Assembly (NCBI GenBank): GCA_963711495.1
Contig: CAVQEK010000004.1
Span: 496,001-560,000, forward strand
DNA length: 64,000 nucleotides
Direction of reading: 5' to 3'
Source: CAVQEK01 sp963711495
GTDB lineage: Bacteria; Bacteroidota; Bacteroidia; Cytophagales; Cyclobacteriaceae
Positions 1-8,751 of the stretch are shown here, in pieces. Both the position numbers and the translations under genes were made by a program. Each line of letters begins with the position of its first letter. The stretch's first letter is position 1. The notes beneath the pieces were generated by a model. It saw nothing but the letters and a program-made list of their open reading frames with translations. It was not told the origin of the DNA and did no database searches.

Positions 1-100
1 TATTACCGAATATTTGTTCACAAATAAGCTTGGTGAGCAAATAGAAATATAATCCTGAAATGTTGTCGTTTTTAAATTTCCGGGCACATTTTTCGTTCAT
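1..100 (-). CDS. possible hypothetical protein, partial (runs off left edge)
   Basis: A minus-strand ATG at 100-98 opens a frame that stays open to base 1 (33 codons, start MNEKCARKFKN). It is in the same frame as the 86-residue ORF just upstream, seven codons past that ORF's TGA stop. It could be a separate gene, or the continuation of the upstream gene after a nonsense change. Too short to recognise; real only if the frame continues beyond the window. Confidence 0.3.
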   Translation of the reverse strand, partial: MNEKCARKFKNDNISGLYFYLLTKLICEQIFGN

Positions 101-121
101 TTTTTCAATTGGCCGAAGTGA

Positions 122-382
122 TCAGTTGCTGCTTATGTTTTGCATAGCCAGAATATATTGTGAGCCAAAACCTTCATAGGCATTGTAAAAACCTGATAAG
201 ATGCGGTGGGCAATCAGGGAGAGTATCAATTCCTCATCACTTTTGCCTTCTTTACCAATCCAATAAATCCGGTTTTTATGTCTTTTCATATCTTCCACAT
301 ACTCCCGGGCTTGAACATACTGGTCTTTGGTATAACTAATTTTGAAGGTAGTTTCTACGGTATGTAATGCTTGATTTTCCAT
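122..382 (-). CDS. hypothetical protein, 86 aa
   Basis: Small soluble protein, charged and rich in Tyr/Lys/Glu, with no signal peptide or membrane segment. It starts at an ATG at 382-380 and ends with TGA at 124-122. I do not recognise the family. The helical-looking middle (YVQAREYVEDMKRHKNR) and lack of low-complexity sequence suggest a genuine protein. It lies downstream of secDF on the same strand but beyond that gene's terminator, so it should be transcribed separately; no TAnnTTTG element is visible upstream. The same frame reopens seven codons after the stop, so a longer gene broken by a nonsense change is an alternative. Confidence 0.5.
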   Translation of the reverse strand: MENQALHTVETTFKISYTKDQYVQAREYVEDMKRHKNRIYWIGKEGKSDEELILSLIAHRILSGFYNAYEGFGSQYILAMQNISSN

Positions 383-480
383 GGGAATAAAGATTGTTTG
401 ACGAATTTACAATTTTCTTTCCAATTTATTTAAACGTAAAATGGGGGAATTTTTCTCTGGGAAACAGACAAATTTTTAAT

Positions 481-512
481 AAAAAAGCCTGCCAATAAAT
501 ATGGCAGGCTTT
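481..512 (-). terminator. rho-independent terminator of secDF
   Basis: Perfect 11-bp inverted repeat (AAAGCCTGCCA at 484-494, TGGCAGGCTTT at 502-512) with a 7-base loop. On the minus strand it is followed by a run of six T (486-481). It lies 22 bases past the secDF stop. Confidence 0.9.
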
Positions 513-534
513 GATATATATTAATATTATACAA

Positions 535-3500
535 TTATTTATCTCCGTGTGTTAACACTTTTTGTTTACTCAGGTCAAGTGCGACTGGGGAGGCAATAAA
601 TATGGATGAATACGTACCGACCACAATACCTATAAACAGGGCAAATGAAAAACTTCTCAACACTTCTCCGCCAAACACCAACAGGATAAATACCACAATT
701 AAAGTAGTGAACGAAGTGATCACTGTCCTGTTCATGGTCGTATTGATGGACATGTTGAAGGTTTCAATCATTTTTTCGTGTGGCCTTACCAGTAGATTCT
801 CCCTGATCCTGTCAAATACAACCACGGTATCATTGATGGAATAACCAATGATCGTTAATATCGCTGCAATGAACACCTGGTCTACCTCGAAAGATTTCCC
901 CAGCAACCTGGCTATAGCAAATGCCGCCAGCGTAAATAGTGTGTCGTGGAACAAAGCAACAATGGCCCCCAAGCTGAATTGCCAACGCTTAAACCGTACG
1001 AGGATATAAAGAAATATTGCAATCAATGCAAAAAACATCGATTCATAAGAAGCATGGATAATGTTGCTGGCAATGCTAGGCCCCACCTTGGTAGAGCTGG
1101 AAATTGTAAAATGATCAGCATCTACTTTGGAGTCGTCGGCAACGAATTGTTCACCGGAAGATTCGGATAAACCCTGGATCAAGGCGTCTTTTACTTTATC
1201 ATCAGCTTCGCCAGAGGCATCGTCGATCAGATAACTTGTAGTCACTTTCACCACATTATTAGAACCATAAGATTTAACTTCCGTACCATTGGATTCAAAA
1301 GCTTTGAACAAGGAAGTTTTGAGCTTTGATGGCACTACAGGTTGCTTGAAAGTAACAATGAATGTTCTGCCTCCGGTAAAGTCTACACCCAGGTTTAATC
1401 CGCCTTCTATGATGATCAGGATCATGCCAAAAGCTATGATAGAACCAGATACCAGGTAAGCCACTTTTCTGAAACCCAGGAAATCGAAATTGCCTTTTGA
1501 AAAAAGCCTTCTGGAGAAAATCGTGTCAAATGAAATCCTGGTAGCATCGCCTTTTCTTTTCGACATCCAGGTAACAATCACCCGAGAAATAAATACTGCG
1601 GAGAAAAAAGAACAGATAATACCGATCATCAGGGTTGTGGCAAAACCTTTCACCGGTCCCTGACCCAGGATAAACAAGATAACACCAATAATAAATGTCG
1701 TCACATTGGCGTCAATGATGGAGCTATAGGCCTTTTCATAGCCCAGTGAAATGGCTTTGAGCAAGGCGTTCCCTTGTCGCAATTCTTCCTTTATCCGTTC
1801 ATAGATCAGAACGTTTGCATCAACCGCCATACCAATGGTTAACACGATACCGGCTATACCGGGCAATGTGAGTGAAGCCTGTAGCTGTGCCAGAATCCCA
1901 AGAATAAAAAAGATGTTGAAGATCAGCGCGAAATTAGCTATCAAACCTCCTTTTGAATAGTAAGCTAACATGAATAATACCACCACGATCATACCGGCAA
2001 TGATAGAAACCATGCCCTGTCTTATTGCTTCCTTTCCTAGGGATGGACCGATCATTTGTTCTTCCAGTATCCTGGTTCGGGCTGGCAATGCTCCTGCCTT
2101 CAATACATTGGCGAGGTCCTTGGCTTCATCCAATGTGAAATTACCCGTAATAATCGATTGTCCATTTGGAATTTCGTTTTGAACATTGGGCGCCGAATAC
2201 ACATAATTGTCGAGCACTACGGCAATTCTTTTTCCAACATTCTCAGCGGTAAGTCTTCTCCATTTTCTGGCACCTTCCGCATTCATTGACATCGATACCG
2301 CAGGAGCGGAACGATCATCATAGGACTGTCTCGCATCTGTTATAACTTCACCGGTAAGTGGTGCTTCACCACCACGGCCTGTTCTGACAGCGTAAAGTGG
2401 CAGCATGTCTACGCCGTTCATTTGTTGGGTATGGACGTCCCAAAGGAATTTAATATTGCTGGGTAAAAGGCCTTTCAAATCACCATTCATGATTCGTTTT
2501 AAAATTCGATTTACTTTGGCGGTGTCCTTGAGATTTACCAATCCTTGGGGATAATGGATTAAATTAAAGAACTCCGAATTCTGATCATTGCTCAAGGAAT
2601 CGAGTGCAGTGGTATCTTGCTTGGCGACGGCTTTGGAAGTGTCGTTTGTATTTTTTTGCGTTTCAAGTAAAGTTGACAAATCCTCAGAAGACGTTGACTT
2701 GCCACCTGACACGGCTGTGTCAGTCTGTATTTTTTTTGATGCGTTCAGTTTATTTTCTTCCGTGAGTTTTCTGTTAATTGCAGCCAGTGGGCCTCTAAGT
2801 TCGTCATCGTAGAAGTTTACCACTTCCAGGAATTCGAGTTTTGCTACGCCTTGCAATAATTTCCTTACCCGTTTCTGGTTTTCAACCCCTGGCAGTTCGA
2901 TCTGAATCAATCCTGTTCCCGGCAATCGTTGTATATTCGGTGAAGAAGTACCAAAACGGTCGATACGGGTGTTCAGAATTTCGAAGGCCCGATCGATAGC
3001 CTGGCTTACTTCCTGCCTGATGATCTTTAGGATTTCCTGATCACTGGATTGAAGACTGATTTTCCCCCGATTTGCCGCTGTGGCAAATATTGGTGCCAGT
3101 CGGCCATTTGGGTTGATCTTCTGAAAAGCTTGATAAAAAAGATCGGTGTATTTTTCCTGACTGGTTGTTTGCATTTTATCTGCTTGTTGCAATGCCTCCA
3201 GGAAATCTTTGTCGTCGCTATTTCCACTGAGACCTCTGATGATATCAGAAGGTGAAACTTCCAGCGTCACATGCATACCACCCTGAAGGTCCAGCCCCAG
3301 GCTGAGTTCGGTTTCCTTAACTTGTTTGTAAGTGTATTGAATCCCGAAAAGGTTGTAAACCGGTAGATTCCAGACAGAATCCAGATAAGATTGCTTTTTG
3401 CCAAAGTTGACGGTACCATTGGCGCTTTTGGCATGCGCTATGGCCCTTTGCTGCACCTTTGAAGCCACAAAAGTGAAAGAAAGGTAATAAAAACACAGCA

Positions 3501-3546
3501 GTGTTATGATAATCGTCAAAAAGATGATAATACCTTGATTTCTCAT
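535..3546 (-). CDS. secDF: protein translocase subunit SecDF (fused)
   Basis: Inner-membrane accessory of the Sec translocon that uses the proton gradient to pull exported proteins across the membrane. The 1003-residue protein is a SecD-SecF fusion. The first membrane helix is near residues 5-27, followed by the SecD motif LGLDLQGGMHV and a large periplasmic region. The SecD membrane motif GIAGIVLTIGMAVDANV is near 560-580, the SecF motif GVDFTGGRTF near 720, and the conserved SecF helix IGYSINDTVVVFDR near 900. A low-complexity Ser/Thr/Lys-rich stretch at roughly 255-330 interrupts the SecD periplasmic part. The fused form is usual in Bacteroidota. A terminator follows; the gene appears monocistronic. 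Confidence 0.97.
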   Translation of the reverse strand: MRNQGIIIFLTIIITLLCFYYLSFTFVASKVQQRAIAHAKSANGTVNFGKKQSYLDSVWNLPVYNLFGIQYTYKQVKETELSLGLDLQGGMHVTLEVSPSDIIRGLSGNSDDKDFLEALQQADKMQTTSQEKYTDLFYQAFQKINPNGRLAPIFATAANRGKISLQSSDQEILKIIRQEVSQAIDRAFEILNTRIDRFGTSSPNIQRLPGTGLIQIELPGVENQKRVRKLLQGVAKLEFLEVVNFYDDELRGPLAAINRKLTEENKLNASKKIQTDTAVSGGKSTSSEDLSTLLETQKNTNDTSKAVAKQDTTALDSLSNDQNSEFFNLIHYPQGLVNLKDTAKVNRILKRIMNGDLKGLLPSNIKFLWDVHTQQMNGVDMLPLYAVRTGRGGEAPLTGEVITDARQSYDDRSAPAVSMSMNAEGARKWRRLTAENVGKRIAVVLDNYVYSAPNVQNEIPNGQSIITGNFTLDEAKDLANVLKAGALPARTRILEEQMIGPSLGKEAIRQGMVSIIAGMIVVVLFMLAYYSKGGLIANFALIFNIFFILGILAQLQASLTLPGIAGIVLTIGMAVDANVLIYERIKEELRQGNALLKAISLGYEKAYSSIIDANVTTFIIGVILFILGQGPVKGFATTLMIGIICSFFSAVFISRVIVTWMSKRKGDATRISFDTIFSRRLFSKGNFDFLGFRKVAYLVSGSIIAFGMILIIIEGGLNLGVDFTGGRTFIVTFKQPVVPSKLKTSLFKAFESNGTEVKSYGSNNVVKVTTSYLIDDASGEADDKVKDALIQGLSESSGEQFVADDSKVDADHFTISSSTKVGPSIASNIIHASYESMFFALIAIFLYILVRFKRWQFSLGAIVALFHDTLFTLAAFAIARLLGKSFEVDQVFIAAILTIIGYSINDTVVVFDRIRENLLVRPHEKMIETFNMSINTTMNRTVITSFTTLIVVFILLVFGGEVLRSFSFALFIGIVVGTYSSIFIASPVALDLSKQKVLTHGDK

Positions 3547-3584
3547 TATGAATATTTATTAAGAATAAAACTTGATTTAGAAAT

Positions 3585-3606
3585 TGAAAAAATCCCGTTA
3601 ACCGGG
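3585..3606 (-). terminator. weak possible terminator upstream of secDF
   Basis: On the minus strand a short stem CCCG/CGGG (3603-3606 with 3594-3597, five-base loop) is followed by A and a T-rich run. It lies between the stop of the 3622-3966 gene and the secDF start. The stem is only 4 bp, so this is weak. Confidence 0.35.
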
Positions 3607-3621
3607 CACTACATCTCCATA

Positions 3622-3966
3622 TTAGGGGGCGTTGGGAGAAATAATCATTCGAAACAATGTGCGATTGTATTCGGTGAAATTGAGCGCAGTTTCGATAATT
3701 GAATGCACCTTCTGATTGGTAATAGAAGGCAGCTCAAATTCAAAAATGAAATCTGAGTGAAAAACAACCTGTCCAACTTGTACAATGACGGTGTAAAAGT
3801 CAATGCTAGCTTTTTGAGTCTTGTTGTTGGTATCTTTTTGAGTGTGGTCTGAATCGGTCTTCTTCTCAGCATGCTTTGGTTGCACGTCGAAATACCTGCC
3901 TGACATGGCAACCAACAGTAAAAAAATGGTAATCAGAGAAAATGCAGCCTTCTTCACATCATTCAT
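3622..3966 (-). CDS. hypothetical single-pass membrane protein
   Basis: About 114 residues starting MNDVKKAAFSLITIFLLLV, with one N-terminal membrane segment or uncleaved signal (about residues 8-26). A Lys/Asp/Thr-rich linker (about 35-55) leads to a C-terminal domain with no motif I recognise. I chose the ATG at 3966 rather than the in-frame codon at 3984 because a strong -7 promoter element (TACCTTTG) covers 3989-3982 and would overlap the longer start. The leader would then be only about 10 bases. It sits just upstream of secDF on the same strand; envelope location is an inference from the membrane segment. Confidence 0.6.
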   Translation of the reverse strand: MNDVKKAAFSLITIFLLLVAMSGRYFDVQPKHAEKKTDSDHTQKDTNNKTQKASIDFYTVIVQVGQVVFHSDFIFEFELPSITNQKVHSIIETALNFTEYNRTLFRMIISPNAP

Positions 3967-3981
3967 ATTTAACAGGGCGAG

Positions 3982-4011
3982 CAAAGGTAGAAATTATTAA
4001 AAAATATTCAA
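3982..4011 (-). promoter_or_regulatory. Bacteroidota sigma-A type promoter
   Basis: On the minus strand TTG (4011-4009), 19-base spacer, then TACCTTTG (3989-3982), matching TTTG/TTG-N19-TAnnTTTG. Transcription should start near 3976, ten bases before the ATG at 3966. Confidence 0.65.
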
Positions 4012-4185
4012 GCTAATCGCTCTAAATTCATCATTCCCCCCATCTGATTTTCAGATAATTAAGGAGTAAAATCAATTTACATGGAATCCAAGATGTTATT
4101 ACACAAATTGTTTGGTTTAATCCTGCCGGAAGGCTGATATTATTTGTTTTCTAAAATAAGGCTTTATGAAGATTTCAACAATGAT

Positions 4186-4803
4186 TTACAAGAGACTCCT
4201 TAAATAAGTTACGAGTACCTGCAAACTTCGATCAAAGCCATTGTTGTTGTTTGGAATGATGAGATCTACTTCATCTCGTATGGGTAAAATGTATTGTTCA
4301 AAAACCGGTGTAACATGTTTTTCATAGCGATAGAGCACATCTTCCAGATCATAACCGCGTTCTTGTTCATCACGCAGTATTCTTCGTTTTAGCTTGATCA
4401 ATTCTTTGGCTTCTACAAATATTTTCAAATCAAAAAGACGGGCAATTTTAGTAAAATTAAATACCAGAATACCCTCTATCAAAATGATTGGAGCCGGCTT
4501 GAATTCCAATATTTTCGGTACAATTTCGGGATTGTTAAATGTGTATTCGGGGAGACGTACTGTATCGCCAGATTTCAATAGCATGATGTCATCATAAAAT
4601 CGATCTTCATCAATACTCTCCGGCAAGTCAAAATTTTCAATGCCGTTTTCATCCAGTGGCTGAAGATCCTTGGCTTTGTAGTAGTTATCCTGGGTGACAA
4701 CGCAAATTTCTTCCTTGGAAAAATGTGAGAGCAGTTCTTTTAAAAAATAGGTTTTTCCGGAGCCACTACCTCCGGCAATTCCTATAAAATAAGGTTTCTC
4801 CAT
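4186..4803 (-). CDS. udk: uridine kinase
   Basis: Phosphorylates uridine and cytidine to UMP/CMP in pyrimidine salvage. The 205-residue protein carries the P-loop GGSGSGKT near its N-terminus, the substrate-site segment VTQDNYYK, the FDLPESID segment and the IILIEGILVF strand typical of uridine kinases; length is normal. The start is the ATG at 4803-4801, which overlaps the last base of the rdgB stop (TGATG on the minus strand). This indicates translational coupling. It is the last gene of the FKBP - rdgB - udk operon, and both downstream enzymes handle nucleotides. Confidence 0.93.
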   Translation of the reverse strand: MEKPYFIGIAGGSGSGKTYFLKELLSHFSKEEICVVTQDNYYKAKDLQPLDENGIENFDLPESIDEDRFYDDIMLLKSGDTVRLPEYTFNNPEIVPKILEFKPAPIILIEGILVFNFTKIARLFDLKIFVEAKELIKLKRRILRDEQERGYDLEDVLYRYEKHVTPVFEQYILPIRDEVDLIIPNNNNGFDRSLQVLVTYLRSLL

Positions 4804-5384
4804 CAATCGACTTCTTTTTTCAGAAATTCCACCAGTTTTGTCAGGGCCAAAGCCCGATGGCTTATCTGGTTCTTTTCAGACATATCCATTTCTGCAAAAG
4901 TACGGTCAAATCCAATGGGAACAAAAACCGAATCATAACCAAATCCTTTTTCCCCTCTTTTATTTTGGATGATCTCACCGGTTACACTTCCTTCAAACTG
5001 GAAGGTGTGGCGATTGAATATGAGTGTGATGATTGTTCTGAACCTGGCTTTTCTGTTAGGCTGGCCGTTTAAATTATTAATCAACAATCTGATATTGGCA
5101 TTATTATCTTTCTGAGGTCCGGCATAGCGGGCTGAATAAACGCCGGGTTTTCCATTCAAGGCATCTACTTCCAGTCCCGTATCATCGGCAAAGCAATCAA
5201 TGCCAAACTTTTTGTGGATAAATCGTGCTTTTTCCAGAGAATTACCTTTTAAAGTTGCCTGGTTTTCTGGTAATTCTCCGGAATACCCAATATCCTTGAG
5301 ACTGAGTATTGTAAATTCCTTTCCCAATAAATGTCTGATCTCGCCCAGTTTATCAGCATTGTTGGTGGCAAAACACAACTTCAT
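4803..5384 (-). CDS. rdgB: RdgB/HAM1 family non-canonical purine NTP pyrophosphatase
   Basis: Hydrolyses dITP, dXTP and ITP to the monophosphates to keep deaminated purines out of DNA and RNA. The protein begins MKLCFATNNADKLGEI, matching the family's N-terminal ATxNxxK motif, and contains FADDTGLEVDALNG(K)PGVYSARYAG and GEKGFGYDSVF, all family signatures. Length is about 193 residues from the ATG at 5384. The longer frame to 5429 adds 15 residues not expected in the family and would overlap the upstream gene. It starts 10 bases after the FKBP lipoprotein stop and overlaps the udk start. Confidence 0.95.
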   Translation of the reverse strand: MKLCFATNNADKLGEIRHLLGKEFTILSLKDIGYSGELPENQATLKGNSLEKARFIHKKFGIDCFADDTGLEVDALNGKPGVYSARYAGPQKDNNANIRLLINNLNGQPNRKARFRTIITLIFNRHTFQFEGSVTGEIIQNKRGEKGFGYDSVFVPIGFDRTFAEMDMSEKNQISHRALALTKLVEFLKKEVD

Positions 5385-5394
5385 CCGATTAATT

Positions 5395-6309
5395 CTAATA
5401 TGCCGGGTTAAGTTGTTTGAAATCCACACCCATCACCAGTACGGAATTAGCAGGAATGCTTCCCACCGCTTGATCGCCGTACCCATAAACAGAAGGAATG
5501 AAAATTGTAGCGGAGTCTCCCAGGTGCAGGTGATGAAAACCCATATCAAAACCTTTGACTACCTCGCCACTCCCTAAATGAAAAGCCAATGATCCTCCGG
5601 AGCCATAAGAACTGTCGAAAGTTGTGCCATCCAGAAATTGCCCCACATAATCAGTTGTGATGTAGTCTCCATTGGCTGGCAAAGATCCCGAACCGGCTTT
5701 GTGAACGACAAACCGAGTGCCATAAATCGAGTCGATCTTAGCCGTGAAATTATGATCCATGATATATTGATCAATTGCAGTATTGTCTAAAGCCAAATTT
5801 TTGATGCCCTCAAATTTTGTATGATAGACCAAAATGGAATTGGGTGGGACGCTTCCGGTTTGATTATTTTGATAACCGTAGGGAGAAGGTACGTAAAAAG
5901 TAGCTGAATCACCTTCATCTAAATGCGATAAGCCGATGTCAAATCCCTGGGTTAACCCATTTGTATTTGCAGCATTCCCAAAGGTGTATTCCAAAGCACT
6001 TACTGAAAAATTGTCGATAAATTTGACGCCTTCCAGGGTATAGCCTGAAAAATGAACACGAACAACAGCCGACAATGCCGGTCGGTAACCTGCTCCGTTT
6101 TTATGAATCTCGTAGAATATACCAGAGACAGAATCCATCTGAGCGGGTATGCCGTTATTAGATAGATAATCCTGAATGGTTTGAACGTCTTTTTGCAATA
6201 TTCCCAGTGTATCGTAGGTGTCATTGTTCAAACATCCTCCCAAAAAGATGGCTATGAACCCAATAGAGGTAATGAGTGCGATGTTAATGAAATTCAAATG
6301 GCTTTTCAT
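5395..6309 (-). CDS. FKBP-type peptidyl-prolyl isomerase lipoprotein, two domains
   Basis: Predicted envelope lipoprotein of 304 residues. The start MKSHLNFINIA gives a signal peptide ending in lipobox LGGC (Cys26). Two FKBP-like repeats follow, about residues 65-175 and 195-300. Each has the family signature, for example DYVGQFLDGTTFDSS, VVKGFDMGFHHL and IPSVYGYGDQAVGSIPANS in the second copy. The first copy is more divergent around the DGxxFD position (EGVKFIDN), so it may be structural rather than catalytic. It should assist folding of secreted proteins. First gene of the operon with rdgB and udk; no clear promoter element was found upstream. Confidence 0.88.
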   Translation of the reverse strand: MKSHLNFINIALITSIGFIAIFLGGCLNNDTYDTLGILQKDVQTIQDYLSNNGIPAQMDSVSGIFYEIHKNGAGYRPALSAVVRVHFSGYTLEGVKFIDNFSVSALEYTFGNAANTNGLTQGFDIGLSHLDEGDSATFYVPSPYGYQNNQTGSVPPNSILVYHTKFEGIKNLALDNTAIDQYIMDHNFTAKIDSIYGTRFVVHKAGSGSLPANGDYITTDYVGQFLDGTTFDSSYGSGGSLAFHLGSGEVVKGFDMGFHHLHLGDSATIFIPSVYGYGDQAVGSIPANSVLVMGVDFKQLNPAY

Positions 6310-6677
6310 CTGTCTATAAATTAATGTTTTAATTATTTTATTATTGAGCAAATTGCCCAAAGTCCAAAAACATATTTACACTAAAGTACTTAAGCGTATG
6401 TTTCTGCATATTCTGAATACCATTCCGCAGGAGGCCAAATTTTACAAGAGAACTTATGACTTATGTTACATGGAAAGCCATATCATATAAAAGGCATTCT
6501 ATGAAAATTTAACCTTACATAAGGGGGTTTGGCGACCGCAATTACTTTTGTGTATACTCCTTGATATTAAAATTTACACCCGTATTTAAATTGGATAATT
6601 TAACCCGTAAAATTTCCTAAGCTTTCTGCCGGATATTGGTGGGATATCAGGCAGAAAGCCTGAGATATTTATTCTTT
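6310..6677. other. 368-base gap between two FKBP lipoprotein genes
   Basis: No credible gene. It contains one strong inverted repeat (6621-6659, listed separately). The rest is AT-rich and should hold the promoter of the 5395-6309 operon, but I found no exact TAnnTTTG in the right orientation. Confidence 0.6.
6621..6659 (-). terminator. large hairpin, probable terminator of the DHH-FKBP operon
   Basis: GCTTTCTGCC (6621-6630) pairs perfectly with GGCAGAAAGC (6650-6659). Inside it, GATAT and ATATC pair again around a TGGTGGG loop. It lies 18 bases past the FKBP stop at 6678. No T-run follows directly on the minus strand, so it may be an mRNA-stabilising hairpin or rho-assisted terminator instead. 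Confidence 0.6.
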
Positions 6678-7535
6678 TTATTGTTTTTTAATATCTTTCA
6701 ATTCCACCTCAAATTTCAAAATGGAATTAGGTTTAATAACAGGTCCTGCCCCACGACTTCCATAAGCCATCGTCGAAGGGATGTAAATAGTTCCTTTTGC
6801 ACCTTTGCTAAACAGCGCAATGCCTTCATCCCAGCCTGGAATTACCTGCCCAACTCCAATTGGAAATGTAAAGGTATTGGCATCGAATTGGGTTCCGTCC
6901 AACAAAGCGCCACTATATTGTACCGTAACACTATCTCCCGGCTGGGGGTACACCCCGTTTCCTTCAGTATTTACAACATAACGCAACCCTGACTCAGTGG
7001 TCTTGGCTTCAATGCCGTTATCGGTCAAATATTTGTCAATAGTATCTATGTCTTTTTGTTTTTGTGCCTCCGATTTTTTTGACATATAGTCTTTATATTC
7101 GTCAGGAAGCATCACATTTTTAAGTCCAACATAAAATGTAATCGCCCCTGCGGTATCCATCTCAGGAGGCACCTGTGTTTTGAAAGACTCCTGAAAAAGC
7201 TTTTTGGTTGGAATCTTTAAAATGGCAGAATCCCCTTCACCAAAAGTTTTGAATGCCTTGAACAACGGACCACCATTATCCCAATTGCTCATATTGCAAG
7301 GCACAACGATTGGCCCACCCTGTTCTTCCGAGTCGAATAACACAGAGTCTTTGGCATCTTTATAAACGAGATTAAACTCTACGTAAGAACCATCCTGCGG
7401 CGTAGTTCCTTCTCCTTTTTTGATAAATTTCACTTTGTAACCATCAGGTGATTGCTGAAATTTATCGGATTGACAACCAAAAAATAGGATTGGCGCCAAC
7501 ATCAATGTTAAAATAGATCTCAAAATTAATTTCAT
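6678..7535 (-). CDS. FKBP-type peptidyl-prolyl isomerase lipoprotein
   Basis: Predicted lipoprotein of 285 residues: signal peptide ending in FFGC (Cys21), a divergent N-terminal FKBP-like segment (about 30-160, with VEFNLVYKDAKDSVLFDS), a short helical linker, and a canonical C-terminal FKBP domain (about 180-285). That domain has VTVQYSGALLDGTQFDA, VIPGWDEGIALFSKGAKG and IPSTMAYGSRGAGPVIKPNS. Acts on prolyl bonds of envelope proteins; Mip/FkpA-like domain order. The ATG at 7535 overlaps the stop of the DHH phosphoesterase gene (ATGA), so the two are co-translated. It is similar in plan to the 5395-6309 gene nearby, suggesting an old duplication. Confidence 0.9.
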   Translation of the reverse strand: MKLILRSILTLMLAPILFFGCQSDKFQQSPDGYKVKFIKKGEGTTPQDGSYVEFNLVYKDAKDSVLFDSEEQGGPIVVPCNMSNWDNGGPLFKAFKTFGEGDSAILKIPTKKLFQESFKTQVPPEMDTAGAITFYVGLKNVMLPDEYKDYMSKKSEAQKQKDIDTIDKYLTDNGIEAKTTESGLRYVVNTEGNGVYPQPGDSVTVQYSGALLDGTQFDANTFTFPIGVGQVIPGWDEGIALFSKGAKGTIYIPSTMAYGSRGAGPVIKPNSILKFEVELKDIKKQ

Positions 7536-8566
7536 GATTTTTCTTCTTTTAAATGATTAATGTTTAACTCTGTTTTGTATTGTTTAACAATGCGTACAAA
7601 TTTTGTAACCGTGTCCTCCAGGCTTAAATGCGATGTTCCTCCGGCAGCATTAGGATGTCCGCCACCATCGAAATGGAGTCGTGCAAATTCATTTACTGAA
7701 AAACTGCCTTTTGATCTCAACGAGAGACGAATACAATCTTGTCTTTCGATGATAACCGCGGCAAAGACTACTCCTTTCAAAGAAAGCGCATAATTTACAA
7801 GCCCTTCTGTATCCCCGGTTTTAGAGTTAAATCGTTTGAGGTCCTCGGCGCTAATTGAAAAATATGCTGTTCTATAATCTTTTAAAACTTTTAGTCTCCG
7901 GCTTAAAGCATATCCTGTGAATTTTAATCGGTCGAGCGAATTATTGTCGTAAATCATTTTACCCACCCTGGCTGTATCCGCCCCCAGATCTATAAGTTCA
8001 GCCGTAACCAGATGGACGTTTTTAGTCGTATTTGGATGTTTGAACTGACCAGTATCGGTCATGATACCTGCATATAAATTTTCTGCAATATCACGATCAA
8101 TAAGGGCTCTGTCACCAAGGTCGTTGATCAATTCATAGATAAGTTCGGCAGTGGCTGCAGCGCTATTATCCCAAAATTCATAATCTGCAAATTTATCGGG
8201 ATCAAGATGATGATCTATCAGAACCTTCACCGCATCCGACTGTTCTACCATTTCTCCCAAAGAGTTGATCCGCTTAAGGCAATTAAAATCAAGACAAAAT
8301 ATCAACTCCGATTCTTTTACCAGTTGTTTAGCAGTCTCCTGATTGCCATTCTCAAAATTTATAACTTCCTCGTGTCCCGGCATCCAATAAAGGAATTCGG
8401 GATAGTCGGATGGTGTGATTACACTCACCTGATGATTTTTCTTCCTCAGATAACCTGCCAGTCCCAAAGATGAGCCCAAAGCATCAGCATCAGGTTTATA
8501 ATGCGTAGTAATGACGACCTTCTTGGGAGAATCAATTATTTTCTTAAATGATTCTAATTTATGCAT
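7532..8566 (-). CDS. DHH/DHHA1 phosphoesterase (NrnA-like nanoRNase / pAp phosphatase)
   Basis: Cytoplasmic metal-dependent phosphoesterase expected to degrade 2-5 nt RNA and/or pAp. The 344-residue protein has the NrnA order: motif KPDADALGSSLG near residue 24, a DFN motif in LIFCLDFNCLKR, the DHH motif in VLIDHHLDPDKF, a TDTGQF motif near the middle, and the C-terminal DHHA1 motif DGGGHPNAAGG. These are the metal- and substrate-binding residues of the family. Length matches. First gene of a two-gene operon with an FKBP lipoprotein. A near-consensus CAGCTTTG on the minus strand at 8613-8606 could be its -7 element. Confidence 0.9.
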   Translation of the reverse strand: MHKLESFKKIIDSPKKVVITTHYKPDADALGSSLGLAGYLRKKNHQVSVITPSDYPEFLYWMPGHEEVINFENGNQETAKQLVKESELIFCLDFNCLKRINSLGEMVEQSDAVKVLIDHHLDPDKFADYEFWDNSAAATAELIYELINDLGDRALIDRDIAENLYAGIMTDTGQFKHPNTTKNVHLVTAELIDLGADTARVGKMIYDNNSLDRLKFTGYALSRRLKVLKDYRTAYFSISAEDLKRFNSKTGDTEGLVNYALSLKGVVFAAVIIERQDCIRLSLRSKGSFSVNEFARLHFDGGGHPNAAGGTSHLSLEDTVTKFVRIVKQYKTELNINHLKEEKS

Positions 8567-8694
8567 ATTTTAAGACCTGATTTCAGGCTTACAATAAATT
8601 AGGTGCAAAGCTGCGAATAAAAACATTAAAAGAAAAATTGAAAAATATAGCTTTACGTACGCTCATCTTTATCTCAAATTGTTCCGATAGTACG

Positions 8695-8723
8695 TTGATT
8701 TAAAATCAATTCCTTTATTTTTG
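8695..8723 (+). promoter_or_regulatory. promoter of ndk
   Basis: TTG (8695-8697), 18-base spacer, TATTTTTG (8716-8723), 28 bases before the ndk ATG. It matches the Bacteroidota TTTG...TAnnTTTG promoter. Confidence 0.65.
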
Positions 8724-8751
8724 CAGCCGAAAACATAAACCTTTTTTTAAA

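Noticed and set aside
3645..3911. 88-codon ORF opposite frame to the 3622-3966 gene
   Set aside because: Shadow frame; the chosen frame has a membrane segment and a promoter at the right place.
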